Of a stretch of DNA of 64,000 nt, positions 48,109 to 56,363 are shown one piece after another. How positions within the stretch are numbered: the stretch's first letter is position 1; every line of letters starts with the position of its first letter. The position numbers and the translations under genes are program-made. The DNA comes from Lachnospiraceae bacterium (lineage in GTDB: Bacteria > Bacillota > Clostridia > Lachnospirales > Lachnospiraceae), in contig JAMPGL010000007.1 in assembly GCA_023663945.1 (NCBI GenBank), positions 1 to 64,000 on the forward strand, read 5' to 3'. The notes beneath the pieces are model-generated. The model searched no databases. It was not told where the DNA came from and saw nothing but the letters and a program-made list of their open reading frames with translations.

Positions 48109-49656
48109 ATGTCACAGATCAGTGTAAACAATTTGACTTTTTATTACGAAGGAAGCTATGACAATATTTTTGAAGATGTGACCTTTCAGATAGACACCGA
48201 TTGGAAATTAGGGTTTATAGCAAGAAACGGGAAAGGCAAAACAACATTTTTAAAGCTTCTTATGGGGCAGTATGAGTACAAGGGAACTATCAAGAGTTCT
48301 GTTAAGTTTGATTATTTTCCTTTTGAGACCAGCTGCAAAGAGAGAAATACCATTGATATTCTGGAAGAGATTGACCCGGACTATGAGTTTTGGAAGGTGT
48401 GCAGGGAGCTGGATTATTTGAAGGTGGATGCGGAAGTATTTTACCGTCCTTTTGCAACTCTAAGCAACGGAGAGCAGACAAAGGTTTTGCTGGCGCTTTT
48501 GTTTTCCAGGGAAGGTCATTTTCTCTTAATTGATGAACCCACAAATCATTTGGACATGGAATCCAGAGAGGTTCTTGCAGAATATTTAAATAAGAAAAAA
48601 GGATTTATTCTGGTATCCCATGACAGAAATTTTATGGATAGCTGTGTAGACCATGTGTTAGTCTTAAATAAAGCGGATATTCAGGTCCAGCAGGGAACCT
48701 TCAGCTCATGGTGGGAAAATAAGCAGAAGCAGGATGCGTATGAACTGGCTGAAAATGAAAGATTAAAAAAGGATATTCGGAGACTTACGGAATCCGCAAG
48801 AAAAACCAGTCAATGGGCGGACAAGGTAGAAGCGTCCAAAATCGGAATTAAGTCGGATAAGGTTGAAAAAAGTATTGACAGGAGAGCTTATGTAGGTGAA
48901 AAATCCCGTCGAATGCAGATGCGCCGTAAAAATTTGGAACGCCGGCAGAATAAGGAAATGGAAGACAAGTCAAAACTGCTGAAAAATATAGAAACAGCGG
49001 AGGATTTGAAGCTTTTTCCGCTCACCCATTATAAAGAAAAATTAGTGGTAATGGATGATGTGGCTTTGGTTTATCAAGGTGAAAGTCACAAGAAAACGGT
49101 GGTAGAGCATTTTAATCTGGAGGTGAGACAGGGAGAGAGGGTTTTTCTTCAAGGAAGAAACGGATGTGGGAAATCCAGCGTGATCAAGGCAATCTTAAAT
49201 CAGCACAGACAGCAGGATGAAAGCACTCAAAATGATTTTGCGCGGTCTCTGGCTGTGTCCGGCGGAACGATTGAACTGCCGAACAGCATGGTAATCTCTT
49301 ACTGCGCGCAGGATACTTCTATGTTGAGAGGCACTGTTCAAGAATATGCCCGGGAAAATGGAATTGATCTCACCTTGTTTCTGGCGGTTCTGCGGAAATT
49401 GGATTTTGCCAGAATACAGTTTGAAAAGCGGATAGAAGACTACAGCGGCGGTCAGAAAAAGAAGGTTCTGCTTGCGGCAAGTCTTTGTAAAAAGGCGCAT
49501 CTTTATATTTGGGATGAACCGCTGAATTTTATTGACGTATTTTCCAGAATGCAATTAGAACAGTTGATTTTAACAATGAAACCTGCCATGATTCTGGTAG
49601 AACATGATAAAATGTTTATGGAGCATATAGCAACCAAAATCATAAGCTTTGGCTGA
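48109..49656 (+). CDS. Lsa-family ABC-F ribosomal protection protein
   Basis: Soluble twin-ATPase that binds the ribosomal E site and dislodges antibiotics; Lsa proteins act against lincosamides, streptogramin A and pleuromutilins. It closely resembles Lsa(E) over its length: FQIDTDWKLGFIARNGKGKTTFLKLL, FFREGHFLLIDEPTNHLDMES-type Walker B, the antibiotic-resistance-domain linker (WADKVEASKIGIKSDK... about residues 215-270), second Walker A GRNGCGKSSVIKA and VWDEPLNF-like IWDEPLNFIDVFSRMQ. No membrane domain. GGAGG 7 nt before the ATG at 48109 sets the start (515 aa). The regulation is by the attenuator upstream. The actual resistance spectrum is not deducible. Confidence 0.9.
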   Translation: MSQISVNNLTFYYEGSYDNIFEDVTFQIDTDWKLGFIARNGKGKTTFLKLLMGQYEYKGTIKSSVKFDYFPFETSCKERNTIDILEEIDPDYEFWKVCRELDYLKVDAEVFYRPFATLSNGEQTKVLLALLFSREGHFLLIDEPTNHLDMESREVLAEYLNKKKGFILVSHDRNFMDSCVDHVLVLNKADIQVQQGTFSSWWENKQKQDAYELAENERLKKDIRRLTESARKTSQWADKVEASKIGIKSDKVEKSIDRRAYVGEKSRRMQMRRKNLERRQNKEMEDKSKLLKNIETAEDLKLFPLTHYKEKLVVMDDVALVYQGESHKKTVVEHFNLEVRQGERVFLQGRNGCGKSSVIKAILNQHRQQDESTQNDFARSLAVSGGTIELPNSMVISYCAQDTSMLRGTVQEYARENGIDLTLFLAVLRKLDFARIQFEKRIEDYSGGQKKKVLLAASLCKKAHLYIWDEPLNFIDVFSRMQLEQLILTMKPAMILVEHDKMFMEHIATKIISFG

Positions 49657-49723
49657 CAAGGCATTTTTGCTTTCCATTTTGTACGATAGACCAAAGAGGA
49701 TATTCTGCGAGGGAGGAGCAGTG

Positions 49724-50581
49724 ATGGATTTTTATAAAATATACAAACCTATTACGGCGACTCCGTTTGCCCGTGATAAGAGTTATGTGGAGATAGAACC
49801 CTGTGAGGCATTAAAGCCGTATATCCGGTGTTTTTGGGGAAGTGAGAGCCCTTATGTGGATGAACCGGGAGAGGAGCCGGATAAGCTGGTGGTTCCGGAT
49901 ACCTGCATGGATATTATTTTTCGGACAAATTTCACAGATAATACGCAGGAAAGCGGTTTTTGTGGAATGAATGATGTGGCTTTTGTATCCGGCGGGCGTT
50001 CCTTTGAAAAGTATGCTGAGAAGTCAATATTTGGGATTCGGTTTTATGCATGGAGCGCAGTGCTGTTTTCGAAAGAATCCTTGAGAAACACAAAAAACGG
50101 ATTTTACGATGCCGGACAGCATTTTCCACAGATCAAGAAGGAACTGGAACAGCATCTTTTTGAGGTGGTAAATTTAAAAGACAGAGTCCGGATTGCTGAA
50201 AAAGTCTTGCTCCGCCTGTTAGGAAACAGATTTTATAACTCTCTGGTTATGGAGGCGGTAGGAGAAATTTTGAAAAGGAAAGGTAATTTGAAAGCTCTCG
50301 AATTGTCACGGGAAATGCATGTAAGTGAAAGGCAGTTGGAAAGGGTTTTTAAGGAATATATCGGAATTTCCCCTAAGCAGCTTTCATCCTTAGTCCGGTA
50401 TCAGTATTTGTGGAAGGATATTTGTGTGAATCCCAACTTGCGGATATTAGATGAGGTATATCGATACGGCTATACGGATCAGGCTCATCTTCTCCATGAT
50501 TTTAAGCGGTTTCATACCATGAGCCTGACAGAGGCAAAGGAGCATGCTTTGAGTGATGTCGGATTTTTACAAGAAGGATAA
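49724..50581 (+). CDS. AraC-family transcriptional regulator
   Basis: 285 aa. The N-terminal 150 residues form a cupin-like sensing part of the DUF6597 type (ALKPYIRCFWGSESPYV, LVVPDTCMDIIFR, GIRFYAWSAVLF). The C-terminal AraC HTH reads LKALELSREMHVSERQLERVFKEYIGISPKQLSSLVRYQYLW and then the second HTH IRILDEVYRYGYTDQAHLLHDFKRFHTMSLTEAKE-like. GGGAGGAG just before the ATG at 49724 sets the start. Located 67 nt after the Lsa-type gene and 48 nt before the toroid gene; its target may be that neighbour. Confidence 0.88.
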   Translation: MDFYKIYKPITATPFARDKSYVEIEPCEALKPYIRCFWGSESPYVDEPGEEPDKLVVPDTCMDIIFRTNFTDNTQESGFCGMNDVAFVSGGRSFEKYAEKSIFGIRFYAWSAVLFSKESLRNTKNGFYDAGQHFPQIKKELEQHLFEVVNLKDRVRIAEKVLLRLLGNRFYNSLVMEAVGEILKRKGNLKALELSREMHVSERQLERVFKEYIGISPKQLSSLVRYQYLWKDICVNPNLRILDEVYRYGYTDQAHLLHDFKRFHTMSLTEAKEHALSDVGFLQEG

Positions 50582-50629
50582 AAGGATTTTTATTATAATT
50601 CTCGTAAAAAAGAAAAGGAAGGTATTGTC

Positions 50630-51553
50630 ATGAAGCAATTATATGAAAGAGCAAGAACTTATCTTTACCGGAACGCAAGGGCATTGGAGATAGCCAGATT
50701 CCAGTATCATTTTGAGAACGGCTCGAAAGAAGCGGTTCTTAATGCGCTGTCCTTTTATCAGAATGAGGATGGCGGTTTCGGGCACGGACTGGAAGCGGAC
50801 AGCTGGAATCCAAATTCTGCACCGGTGCAGGTGCAGACGGCGATCAATATTTTGAGGGAGATAGGATTTGAAGAAAGGGAGCATCCGGTTATACAGGGAA
50901 TTTTGAACTTTCTGGCAGGCGGTAAATGTTTTAACGGGCATTTTTGGTATACCGGATTAAAAAGCAATAATGATTATCCCCATGCGCCTTGGTGGTACAG
51001 TGAAAAGGACGGTCCGTGGAATGAAAATGATTATAACCCTACGGCGGCGCTTGCGGGGTTTATCATTCGTTTTGCGGATAAAGACAGCGCACTTTACGAG
51101 ACCGGATGCCGGATTGTGAAAGAAGCGTATGAGCAGTTGATTTTTGGAAAGCGCGACAATGACAAACATACCATCGGCTGTTATCTTCAAATGCTGGATT
51201 ATCTGAAAAAGGCGGGTGAAACGGAGATAGTGGATGTGGTGGTTTTGGAGACAGCTCTTCGAAAAGCCGTGAAGGAAAGTATCACGCAGAATAAAGAAAA
51301 GTGGGAGTACGGGTATGTGTGCAGACCTTCCCAATATTTCCGCACCACGGACAGTGTTTTCTTTCAGGATAATCAAGAAATTGCCGATTACGAATGCACT
51401 TTCATCAAGAGAACCCAATTAGAAGACGGGTCTTATATTGTTCCCTGGAACTGGGAGGATTATCCGGAAGAATGGGCGGTCAGTAAGATGTGGTGGAAAG
51501 GTGAGATTACGCTTTTGAATCTTTTGTATTTGAAGGGGATGGGGAGGATTTAA
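50630..51553 (+). CDS. Alpha/alpha-toroid (prenyltransferase-like) protein of unknown function
   Basis: 307 aa. Repeats of the squalene-cyclase / prenyltransferase beta type are visible: FYQNEDGGFGHGLEADSW near residue 45, ILNFLAGGKCFNGHFWYTG, YECTFIKRTQLEDGSYIVPWNW near the C-terminus. This fold serves cyclases, prenyltransferases and many uncharacterised sugar- or lipid-related proteins; the cyclase DxDD motif is not seen. AAGGAAGG precedes the ATG. Cytoplasmic, no signal. Its position after an AraC gene suggests regulated expression, but no substrate can be named. Confidence 0.7.
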   Translation: MKQLYERARTYLYRNARALEIARFQYHFENGSKEAVLNALSFYQNEDGGFGHGLEADSWNPNSAPVQVQTAINILREIGFEEREHPVIQGILNFLAGGKCFNGHFWYTGLKSNNDYPHAPWWYSEKDGPWNENDYNPTAALAGFIIRFADKDSALYETGCRIVKEAYEQLIFGKRDNDKHTIGCYLQMLDYLKKAGETEIVDVVVLETALRKAVKESITQNKEKWEYGYVCRPSQYFRTTDSVFFQDNQEIADYECTFIKRTQLEDGSYIVPWNWEDYPEEWAVSKMWWKGEITLLNLLYLKGMGRI

Positions 51554-51565
51554 ATTTTCAATTTT

Positions 51566-51629
51566 CAGCTTTTTAATGCCAAAATCCGCCTTTTCATTTT
51601 GTAAAGTTGGATTTTGGCATAAATAGCTG
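51566..51629 (+). repeat. Long imperfect inverted repeat, possible terminator
   Basis: CAGCT-ATGCCAAAATCC (51566-51587) and GGATTTTGGCAT-AGCTG (51609-51629) pair with small mismatches; TTTGTTTTTT follows. It may end the toroid-gene transcript and also marks the left edge of the decayed region. Confidence 0.6.
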
Positions 51630-51794
51630 GATTTGTTTTTTCATTGGTTTGTTTATTATTATATATAACTGTTTGTAACATAAAGGCGTTTGTATAATAT
51701 TTAGGGTTTTCTGCCCTGTGGCTTCCAGTTTCTTGTACATATGGTCTACGCCTTCCCCATATTCTTTTACAAGATCATATGCTTTTAAAAATGC
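51594..51794 (-). pseudogene. C-terminal remnant of an AlbA/AAA_4-type ATP-binding regulator
   Basis: A 66-codon open frame on the minus strand without a start, reading KAYDLVKEYGEGVDHMYKKLEATGQ near its beginning. The phrase VKEYGEGVDRM..EME is characteristic of the C-terminal part of Schlafen/AlbA_2 ATP-binding (AAA_4) proteins. The rest of the gene is absent; a stop codon and the vsr remnant lie directly upstream. A short chance frame cannot be fully excluded. Confidence 0.5.
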
Positions 51795-51800
51795 CTATAT

Positions 51801-52030
51801 TTAAGGAAAATCATCCATGCATTTATCAAAAATCATTTCCTCTATAACTTGCACATATTCATTTACGTTTTTCACAATGTCTTTTCCTCAAAACCGTACA
51901 ACATTCCACCCTAAAAACATGAGCTTTTTTCATTTTCCCTATCACGTTGCCTGTTCCGTTCAATCTTTTTAATCCAATAATCTGCATTATTTCCCCGTTG
52001 CAACCGTAATATCTTTTTGTCACGTGCCAT
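51801..52030 (-). pseudogene. Degenerate Vsr (very-short-patch repair) endonuclease remnant
   Basis: Minus-strand coding remains. Frame 1 from the ATG at 52030 reads RGNNADYWIKKIERNRQRD and hits a stop. After a one-base loss in an A-run near 51925 the next frame reads LMFLGWNVVRF, a TGA where the family has Trp, then GKDIVKNVNEYVQVIEEMIFD. Together these are the C-terminal half of a Vsr-type mismatch endonuclease. The N-terminal half with the catalytic Asp and His is missing, so it is inactive. It sits behind a cytosine-5 methylase and presumed restriction gene, the classic context for Vsr, which repairs T:G mismatches from 5mC deamination. Confidence 0.7.
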
Positions 52031-52057
52031 TTTGTCACACCTATATTCTTGAACGCA

Positions 52058-52798
52058 CTACTTTATAACTGTATACCAAGAACTGTCAAATTTTACCGTT
52101 TTTAATATAGTTTCCTTATCAATTAAGTCTGGTTTCTTTACTTTAATATGTATTTTTTCTTTTGATATTTCCTCTATAATCGTAAATTGACTTCCACTTG
52201 GCTGCCATGTGAATTTATGCATATCTGTTGCTTTCTCATAGCCTTCCAAATTGTTATTCTTATTCCATTTGAAATAATACAGTTCAGGGTCATAACGCAC
52301 TGTATCCAATTCAAATATCAAATATTCAGAAAAATCTTTTGCCTTTACCAATACTACCGTTCTTACAAACTTAAATATTTGTCTTACCGCTGATACACGT
52401 TCATTCCAAATATCCAAAACCATTTTCCCTATGATATCCGGATTCTCGCTTGTGATCCTATCTACGCCAAAGCTAAATGTAGGTGAATTTCTTCCACTTA
52501 CCAATCGAACAGTTTTCTGCTTAGAAATATCTTTAGAACCTGCAAAGACCGTTTTTGCACCCCAGCAGCAGTTATCCAAAACAACATCATCTAATCCTAC
52601 ATTGGAAGGTTTCCAATCTGCTCCTACACACGTTGCAAAAATTTGCTCCCACTCATTCCCTTCTAAAGCCATAGCCTGTTTTGTTGCCATCATATACACA
52701 ACTTCTCTAGCAAACGTATCCACAAATTTTATTGGAAATTTATTTAAATCAAACGGTGCAACTGCTTTATTGACAGTCCTTAATCTTGGTCCATTCAT
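52058..52798 (-). CDS. Presumed type II restriction endonuclease (unassigned family)
   Basis: 246 aa, no membrane segment. I do not recognise the family with certainty. The call rests on its position directly downstream (63 nt) of a cytosine-5 methyltransferase on the same strand, with a vsr remnant after it. A possible PD-(D/E)xK-like core is GLDDVVLDNCCWGAKTVF at residues 68-85, with Asp and Lys suitably spaced, followed by RLVSGRNSPTFSFG. The C-terminal half is beta-rich and basic (KEKIHIKVKKPD). GGAGG lies 8 nt before the ATG. It appears intact, so the system may be active although vsr has decayed. Confidence 0.65.
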   Translation of the reverse strand: MNGPRLRTVNKAVAPFDLNKFPIKFVDTFAREVVYMMATKQAMALEGNEWEQIFATCVGADWKPSNVGLDDVVLDNCCWGAKTVFAGSKDISKQKTVRLVSGRNSPTFSFGVDRITSENPDIIGKMVLDIWNERVSAVRQIFKFVRTVVLVKAKDFSEYLIFELDTVRYDPELYYFKWNKNNNLEGYEKATDMHKFTWQPSGSQFTIIEEISKEKIHIKVKKPDLIDKETILKTVKFDSSWYTVIK

Positions 52799-52861
52799 GT
52801 GCTATGCCTCCAAACGCACAATTTTCTTACAGTGTAACACATTTTTCACCAAAATACACCC

Positions 52862-53998
52862 TTAAAAAACTAATGGTATAAACTTTTCAATCACCTTGGC
52901 AACCATACTGACTGGAATTGCATTTCCTGCCTGTTTTCTAGTTTGAGCATCCGACACAACTATTTCAAATTCATCTGGAAATCCTTGTAACCGCAGCATT
53001 TCTCTAGGCGTTAATCTTCGTTCTCCATCAACAAGTAAATAATTATAACTTGCTCCTGCTCGTAATGCACAACTATACGGATAAGAAGATATATTCCCTG
53101 ACTTATTTTCATGCCAGATAGCAGGCGTTGTTTCTGCTGTATGCATCTCTTTACGTTTTCTAACTATTTCTTTCGAGGCATAATGTTTCTTATCTACTTT
53201 ATCTTCCAGTATATCATTTAAAGTTTTCACATTCTCAATATCAAATTTCCAATCCATTTCAAATGGCTTTTTTGCACCAACTATAATAATTCTCTCTCTT
53301 TTTTGTGGCAAACCAAAATCAAGGGCATTCAAAACTTTATAATCCACATAGTAACCTAGTTCTTCTCTCAAGACATGAATAATTGTCTTAAACGTCTTAC
53401 CACCATCATGACTGACAAGATTTTTTACATTCTCCAGCACAAATGCGTTGGGCTGCTTTTCCTTTATAATACGGGCAATATCAAAAAACAGCGTTCCTTT
53501 GGTATTATCTGCAAATCCTTTTTGCAAGCCACAAATCGAAAATGCCTGACATGGAAATCCTGCAAAAAGCAATTCAAAATCTGGAATATCTTTTTCGTCA
53601 ACTTTCGTAATATCTCCCACCGGCTTCTCGCCAAAATTTGCCTCATAACTCTCTGTAGCAAACTTGTCTATATCACTGCTAAATAAACATTGCCCTTTTA
53701 TTCCCAACTGTTCAAATGCTTGTCTGGAAGCATAGCGAAAGCCACCTATACCACAAAACAAATCAATAAATTTTATGGATTGGGGCAATTCTTTCTTTTC
53801 AACAGACGGTATTGTAAAAAATAAGCGTTCAACATTCACAGATAATTCTTCAGACAAGCGAACTACCACATCTATTGAGGGCGTTGTTTTATTCCTTTCT
53901 ATCATAGACAAATACTTTCTGCTGATACCTACCGATGTTGCTAACTGCTCCTGTGTGATATTTCTTTCTTTCCTATATTCCTTAACCATATTTATCAT
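52862..53998 (-). CDS. DNA (cytosine-5) methyltransferase with N-terminal XRE domain
   Basis: 378 aa. Residues 1-60 are an XRE helix-turn-helix (ITQEQLATSVGISRKYLSMIERNKTTPS). The rest is a C5-methyltransferase: motif I FIDLFCGIGGFRYA (77-90), motif IV PCQAFS with catalytic Cys150, motif VI ENV (189-191), motif VIII QKRER (232-236), motif X QAGNAIP (356-362). The HTH fusion resembles M.SsoII, M.ScrFI and M.EcoRII-type enzymes, in which the N-terminus represses the methylase promoter and thereby balances the system. Those recognise CCNGG or CCWGG, but I cannot assign a site here. GAGGAG precedes the ATG. Confidence 0.92.
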   Translation of the reverse strand: MINMVKEYRKERNITQEQLATSVGISRKYLSMIERNKTTPSIDVVVRLSEELSVNVERLFFTIPSVEKKELPQSIKFIDLFCGIGGFRYASRQAFEQLGIKGQCLFSSDIDKFATESYEANFGEKPVGDITKVDEKDIPDFELLFAGFPCQAFSICGLQKGFADNTKGTLFFDIARIIKEKQPNAFVLENVKNLVSHDGGKTFKTIIHVLREELGYYVDYKVLNALDFGLPQKRERIIIVGAKKPFEMDWKFDIENVKTLNDILEDKVDKKHYASKEIVRKRKEMHTAETTPAIWHENKSGNISSYPYSCALRAGASYNYLLVDGERRLTPREMLRLQGFPDEFEIVVSDAQTRKQAGNAIPVSMVAKVIEKFIPLVF

Positions 53999-54037
53999 AG
54001 CATTTTCTCCTCAAATGTGAACTTTTCTTCTCATTTC

Positions 54038-54066
54038 ATTATATATCGCCTAGTTTTATCTGTCTA
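54038..54066 (-). promoter_or_regulatory. Promoter of the methyltransferase operon
   Basis: Minus strand TAGACA (54061-54066), 17 bp, TATAAT (54038-54043). The HTH-methylase may act on this site. Confidence 0.6.
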
Positions 54067-54118
54067 TACTGATTTCAAGATTTTCGAATTAGTTTGGTTT
54101 GCAGGATGATAGACGGAC

Positions 54119-54219
54119 GCTTGTATGGAAACAAATTCTACGTCGCCATTTATGGCGCTCGCCACGGCTTGATAGTGCGTGCGCGAATTGGCTCCTTTAG
54201 AATTTGTTTCCATACAAGC
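54119..54219. repeat. Perfect 22-bp inverted repeat with 57-bp loop
   Basis: Arms at 54119-54140 and 54198-54219 are exact reverse complements. The loop has its own hairpin CGCCAT/ATGGCG (54144-54157) and is richer in G+C than the flanks. The stretch 53999-54648 holds no convincing gene. The cruciform could be a mobile-element end, a recombination site or an RNA structure. Confidence 0.75.
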
Positions 54220-54267
54220 TGTTCTGTGAATCAACGCAAAGCCAAACAGGTCGTTCCGCTATTGTTG

Positions 54268-54388
54268 AATGATTTACTGTACTGGCAGCACCTCGTTGTG
54301 TAATGGTTAACGGCAATTTATCGGAAGGTCATGCGCAACCTAACACAACCAAAATAGTAAATCATTTTACCATAGCCAAGCTGCCAGT
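54268..54388. other. Crossing inverted repeats (pseudoknot-like block)
   Basis: AATGATTTACT (54268-54278) pairs with AGTAAATCATT (54356-54366); ACTGGCAGC (54281-54289) pairs with GCTGCCAGT (54380-54388). The order a-b-a'-b' is crossing, as in a pseudoknot. GTTGTGT (54295-54301) with ACACAAC (54343-54349) nests inside both. No known RNA family is recognised. Confidence 0.6.
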
Positions 54389-54648
54389 TTAATTTTGCGT
54401 TATCCAATAAAACTAAACCGAAATTTGATGTAGCATACCCCCTCTAAATAATCTTAAATATCCAAAATCACAAAGAATAATTGTATTTTTGAAATTTGTA
54501 TTTTAAAATAGAAGTTAGCCGACAAAAGAATTGTTTACTACGGGGTATTGGATGAATATCACTGTACCGGAAATATACTGCCCTTTCTCTGCTTTATATT
54601 TGAATTGGAAATGAATGAATTAGATTTATTTTTAGAGGAGCTGACTTG

Positions 54649-54918
54649 ATGGATTTGGTCTTATTATTAAAAAATATCGTTGCAAAAATGGATGTCATAT
54701 TACATGAATACGATTATGACCCGGAACGAGCGTGGGATAATCAGGAATATCAATTACTGAAAAAAACTTCTGATAATCTTTCAGAGGGTATTAAGGAAGT
54801 GGAGAAAGCCAGATTTTTTAATAGATCATTTGTCTATATAAAGGATCCATATGTAAGTGAAGAGCTGGACAATTATGTAGATTGGAGTCTTATCAATCAA
54901 GTGAAAGAAATTATTTAA
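54649..54918 (+). CDS. Small hypothetical protein (89 aa)
   Basis: Not recognised. An acidic, probably helical, soluble protein without signal or membrane segment: MDLVLLLKNIVAKMDVILHEYDYDP at the start and VDWSLINQVKEII at the end. GAGGAG lies 8 nt before the ATG at 54649, which makes real translation likely; a TTG one codon earlier is possible. It lies between the structured non-coding block and the MATE gene (24 nt away), so it is likely cotranscribed with the transporter. Confidence 0.65.
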   Translation: MDLVLLLKNIVAKMDVILHEYDYDPERAWDNQEYQLLKKTSDNLSEGIKEVEKARFFNRSFVYIKDPYVSEELDNYVDWSLINQVKEII

Positions 54919-54942
54919 GATTAATATAAAGGAAGTGTTTTT

Positions 54943-56307
54943 GTGAATCAAGAAGAAAAATACACACAGATGACTACCACTCCGATACCAAAGCTGATCT
55001 GTTCACTGGCACTTCCCACGATCATTAGTATGCTGGTGACCTCTTTTTATAATATGGCGGATACCTTTTTTGTGGGAAAGCTGGATACACAGTCTACGGC
55101 GGCAGTGGGCGTCGTTTTTTCGGTTATGGCGATTATTCAGGCAATTGGCTTCTTTTTTGGCCACGGATCCGGCAATTACATATCCAGAAAGCTTGGGAGT
55201 AAAGAATTTGAAGAGGCCGAAAGCATGGCGGCAAATGGATTTTTCTTGTCGATCCTTTGCGGAGTTGTCATTGCGGCTTTAGGTCTTATCTTTATTAATC
55301 CGCTGTCAATAGCGCTTGGTTCCACGCCTACCATTCTTCCCTATACCAGAAAGTATCTGAGCATTATTTTAATTGGGTCGCCCTTTATGACTTCTTCGCT
55401 GGTGCTAAACAATCAGTTAAGATTTCAGGGAAGAGCTTCTTTTGCCATGATAGGGATTGTTTCCGGTGCAGTGCTGAATATTGCTCTTGATCCTCTGCTT
55501 ATCTTTGGGTTTGGGATGGGCGTTTCGGGAGCTGCAGCGGCTACCGTGTCCAGTCAGTTCTGTAGTTTTGTACTGCTGATTTTAATGAGCAGAAAGAGCG
55601 GAAGCATTGTGATCCGGTTTAAGAACCTGAATGTGAATTGGCATTTTATTAAAGAGATTATCCGCGGAGGGGTTCCCTCTCTTTGCAGGCAGGGGCTTGG
55701 AAGCATTGCGTCAATCTGTCTGAATCATGCGGCAGGCGCCTACGGAGATGCCGCCATAGCGGGAATGTCCATCGTTACCAGAATATCTATGTTTGCAAAT
55801 TCGGCGTTAATCGGTTTCGGGCAGGGATTTCAGCCTGTGTGCGGATTTAATTACGGGGCAAAGCTGTACAAGAGGGTGCGGGAAGGATTTTATTTTTGCG
55901 TCAAGTATGCTTTTGTATTTTTGGTGGCGGTGTCAACTCTCTGCGGAATGTTTGCGCCCGAGATTGTGGCGTTATTCCGAAAAGAGGATGCGGATGTCAT
56001 TCAGGTCGGGGCTATGGCGCTCAGGCTGCAGTGTCTGGTCTTTCCCCTAAATGCCTGGATTGTAATGAGTAATATGATGCTTCAATCAATCGGAAAGGCA
56101 CTAAAGGCATCCATTGTGGCAGGAGCAAGACAAGGGTATTTCTTTATTCCGCTTATTTTGATTCTGCCTAGGTTTTTGGGACTGTTTGGAGTGGAAGTCT
56201 GCCAGACGGTATCCGATATTTGTACTTTAATTTTATCAGTGCCGCTTGCTTTGAGTGTATTAAATGAAATGAAAGCGGCGGATCGTGCCGGGACACAGCA
56301 GGGATAA
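54943..56307 (+). CDS. MATE-family efflux transporter
   Basis: Cation-coupled multidrug or metabolite exporter with 12 membrane helices in two MatE repeats, 454 aa. Family features: ALPTIISMLVTSFYNMADTFFVGKL at the N-terminus, GIVSGAVLNIALDPLLIFGFGMGVSGAAAATV, and in the second half GVPSLCRQGLGSIASICLNHAAGAYG and GFGQGFQPVCGFNYGAKLYKRV. It is closest in style to the NorM/MepA-like DinF branch common in Lachnospiraceae. GTG start with AAAGGAAG upstream. Substrate unknown. Confidence 0.93.
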   Translation: MNQEEKYTQMTTTPIPKLICSLALPTIISMLVTSFYNMADTFFVGKLDTQSTAAVGVVFSVMAIIQAIGFFFGHGSGNYISRKLGSKEFEEAESMAANGFFLSILCGVVIAALGLIFINPLSIALGSTPTILPYTRKYLSIILIGSPFMTSSLVLNNQLRFQGRASFAMIGIVSGAVLNIALDPLLIFGFGMGVSGAAAATVSSQFCSFVLLILMSRKSGSIVIRFKNLNVNWHFIKEIIRGGVPSLCRQGLGSIASICLNHAAGAYGDAAIAGMSIVTRISMFANSALIGFGQGFQPVCGFNYGAKLYKRVREGFYFCVKYAFVFLVAVSTLCGMFAPEIVALFRKEDADVIQVGAMALRLQCLVFPLNAWIVMSNMMLQSIGKALKASIVAGARQGYFFIPLILILPRFLGLFGVEVCQTVSDICTLILSVPLALSVLNEMKAADRAGTQQG

Positions 56308-56363
56308 GAGAGATATGCGGTTATTACGGCATTACTATGAATGTGCCGTGGAAAGGAAGGATT

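Noticed and set aside
54094..54303. 69-aa frame across the 22-bp inverted repeat
   Set aside because: It reads through the structured repeat, has Cys/Arg-rich random composition and no ribosome site.
54100..54400. Integron attC-like site
   Set aside because: The stems superficially resemble attC folding, but the GTTRRRY/RYYYAAC core boxes are not in the right places and no integrase is present.
54435..54548. ATACCCC / GGGGTAT inverted repeat
   Set aside because: Seven bp separated by about 100 bp is within chance expectation in this stretch.
54552..54648. Tiny frames MNITVPEIYCPF... and MNELDLFLEELT before the 89-aa gene
   Set aside because: 20 and 12 codons without convincing ribosome sites or homology; possibly relics, but not supportable as genes.
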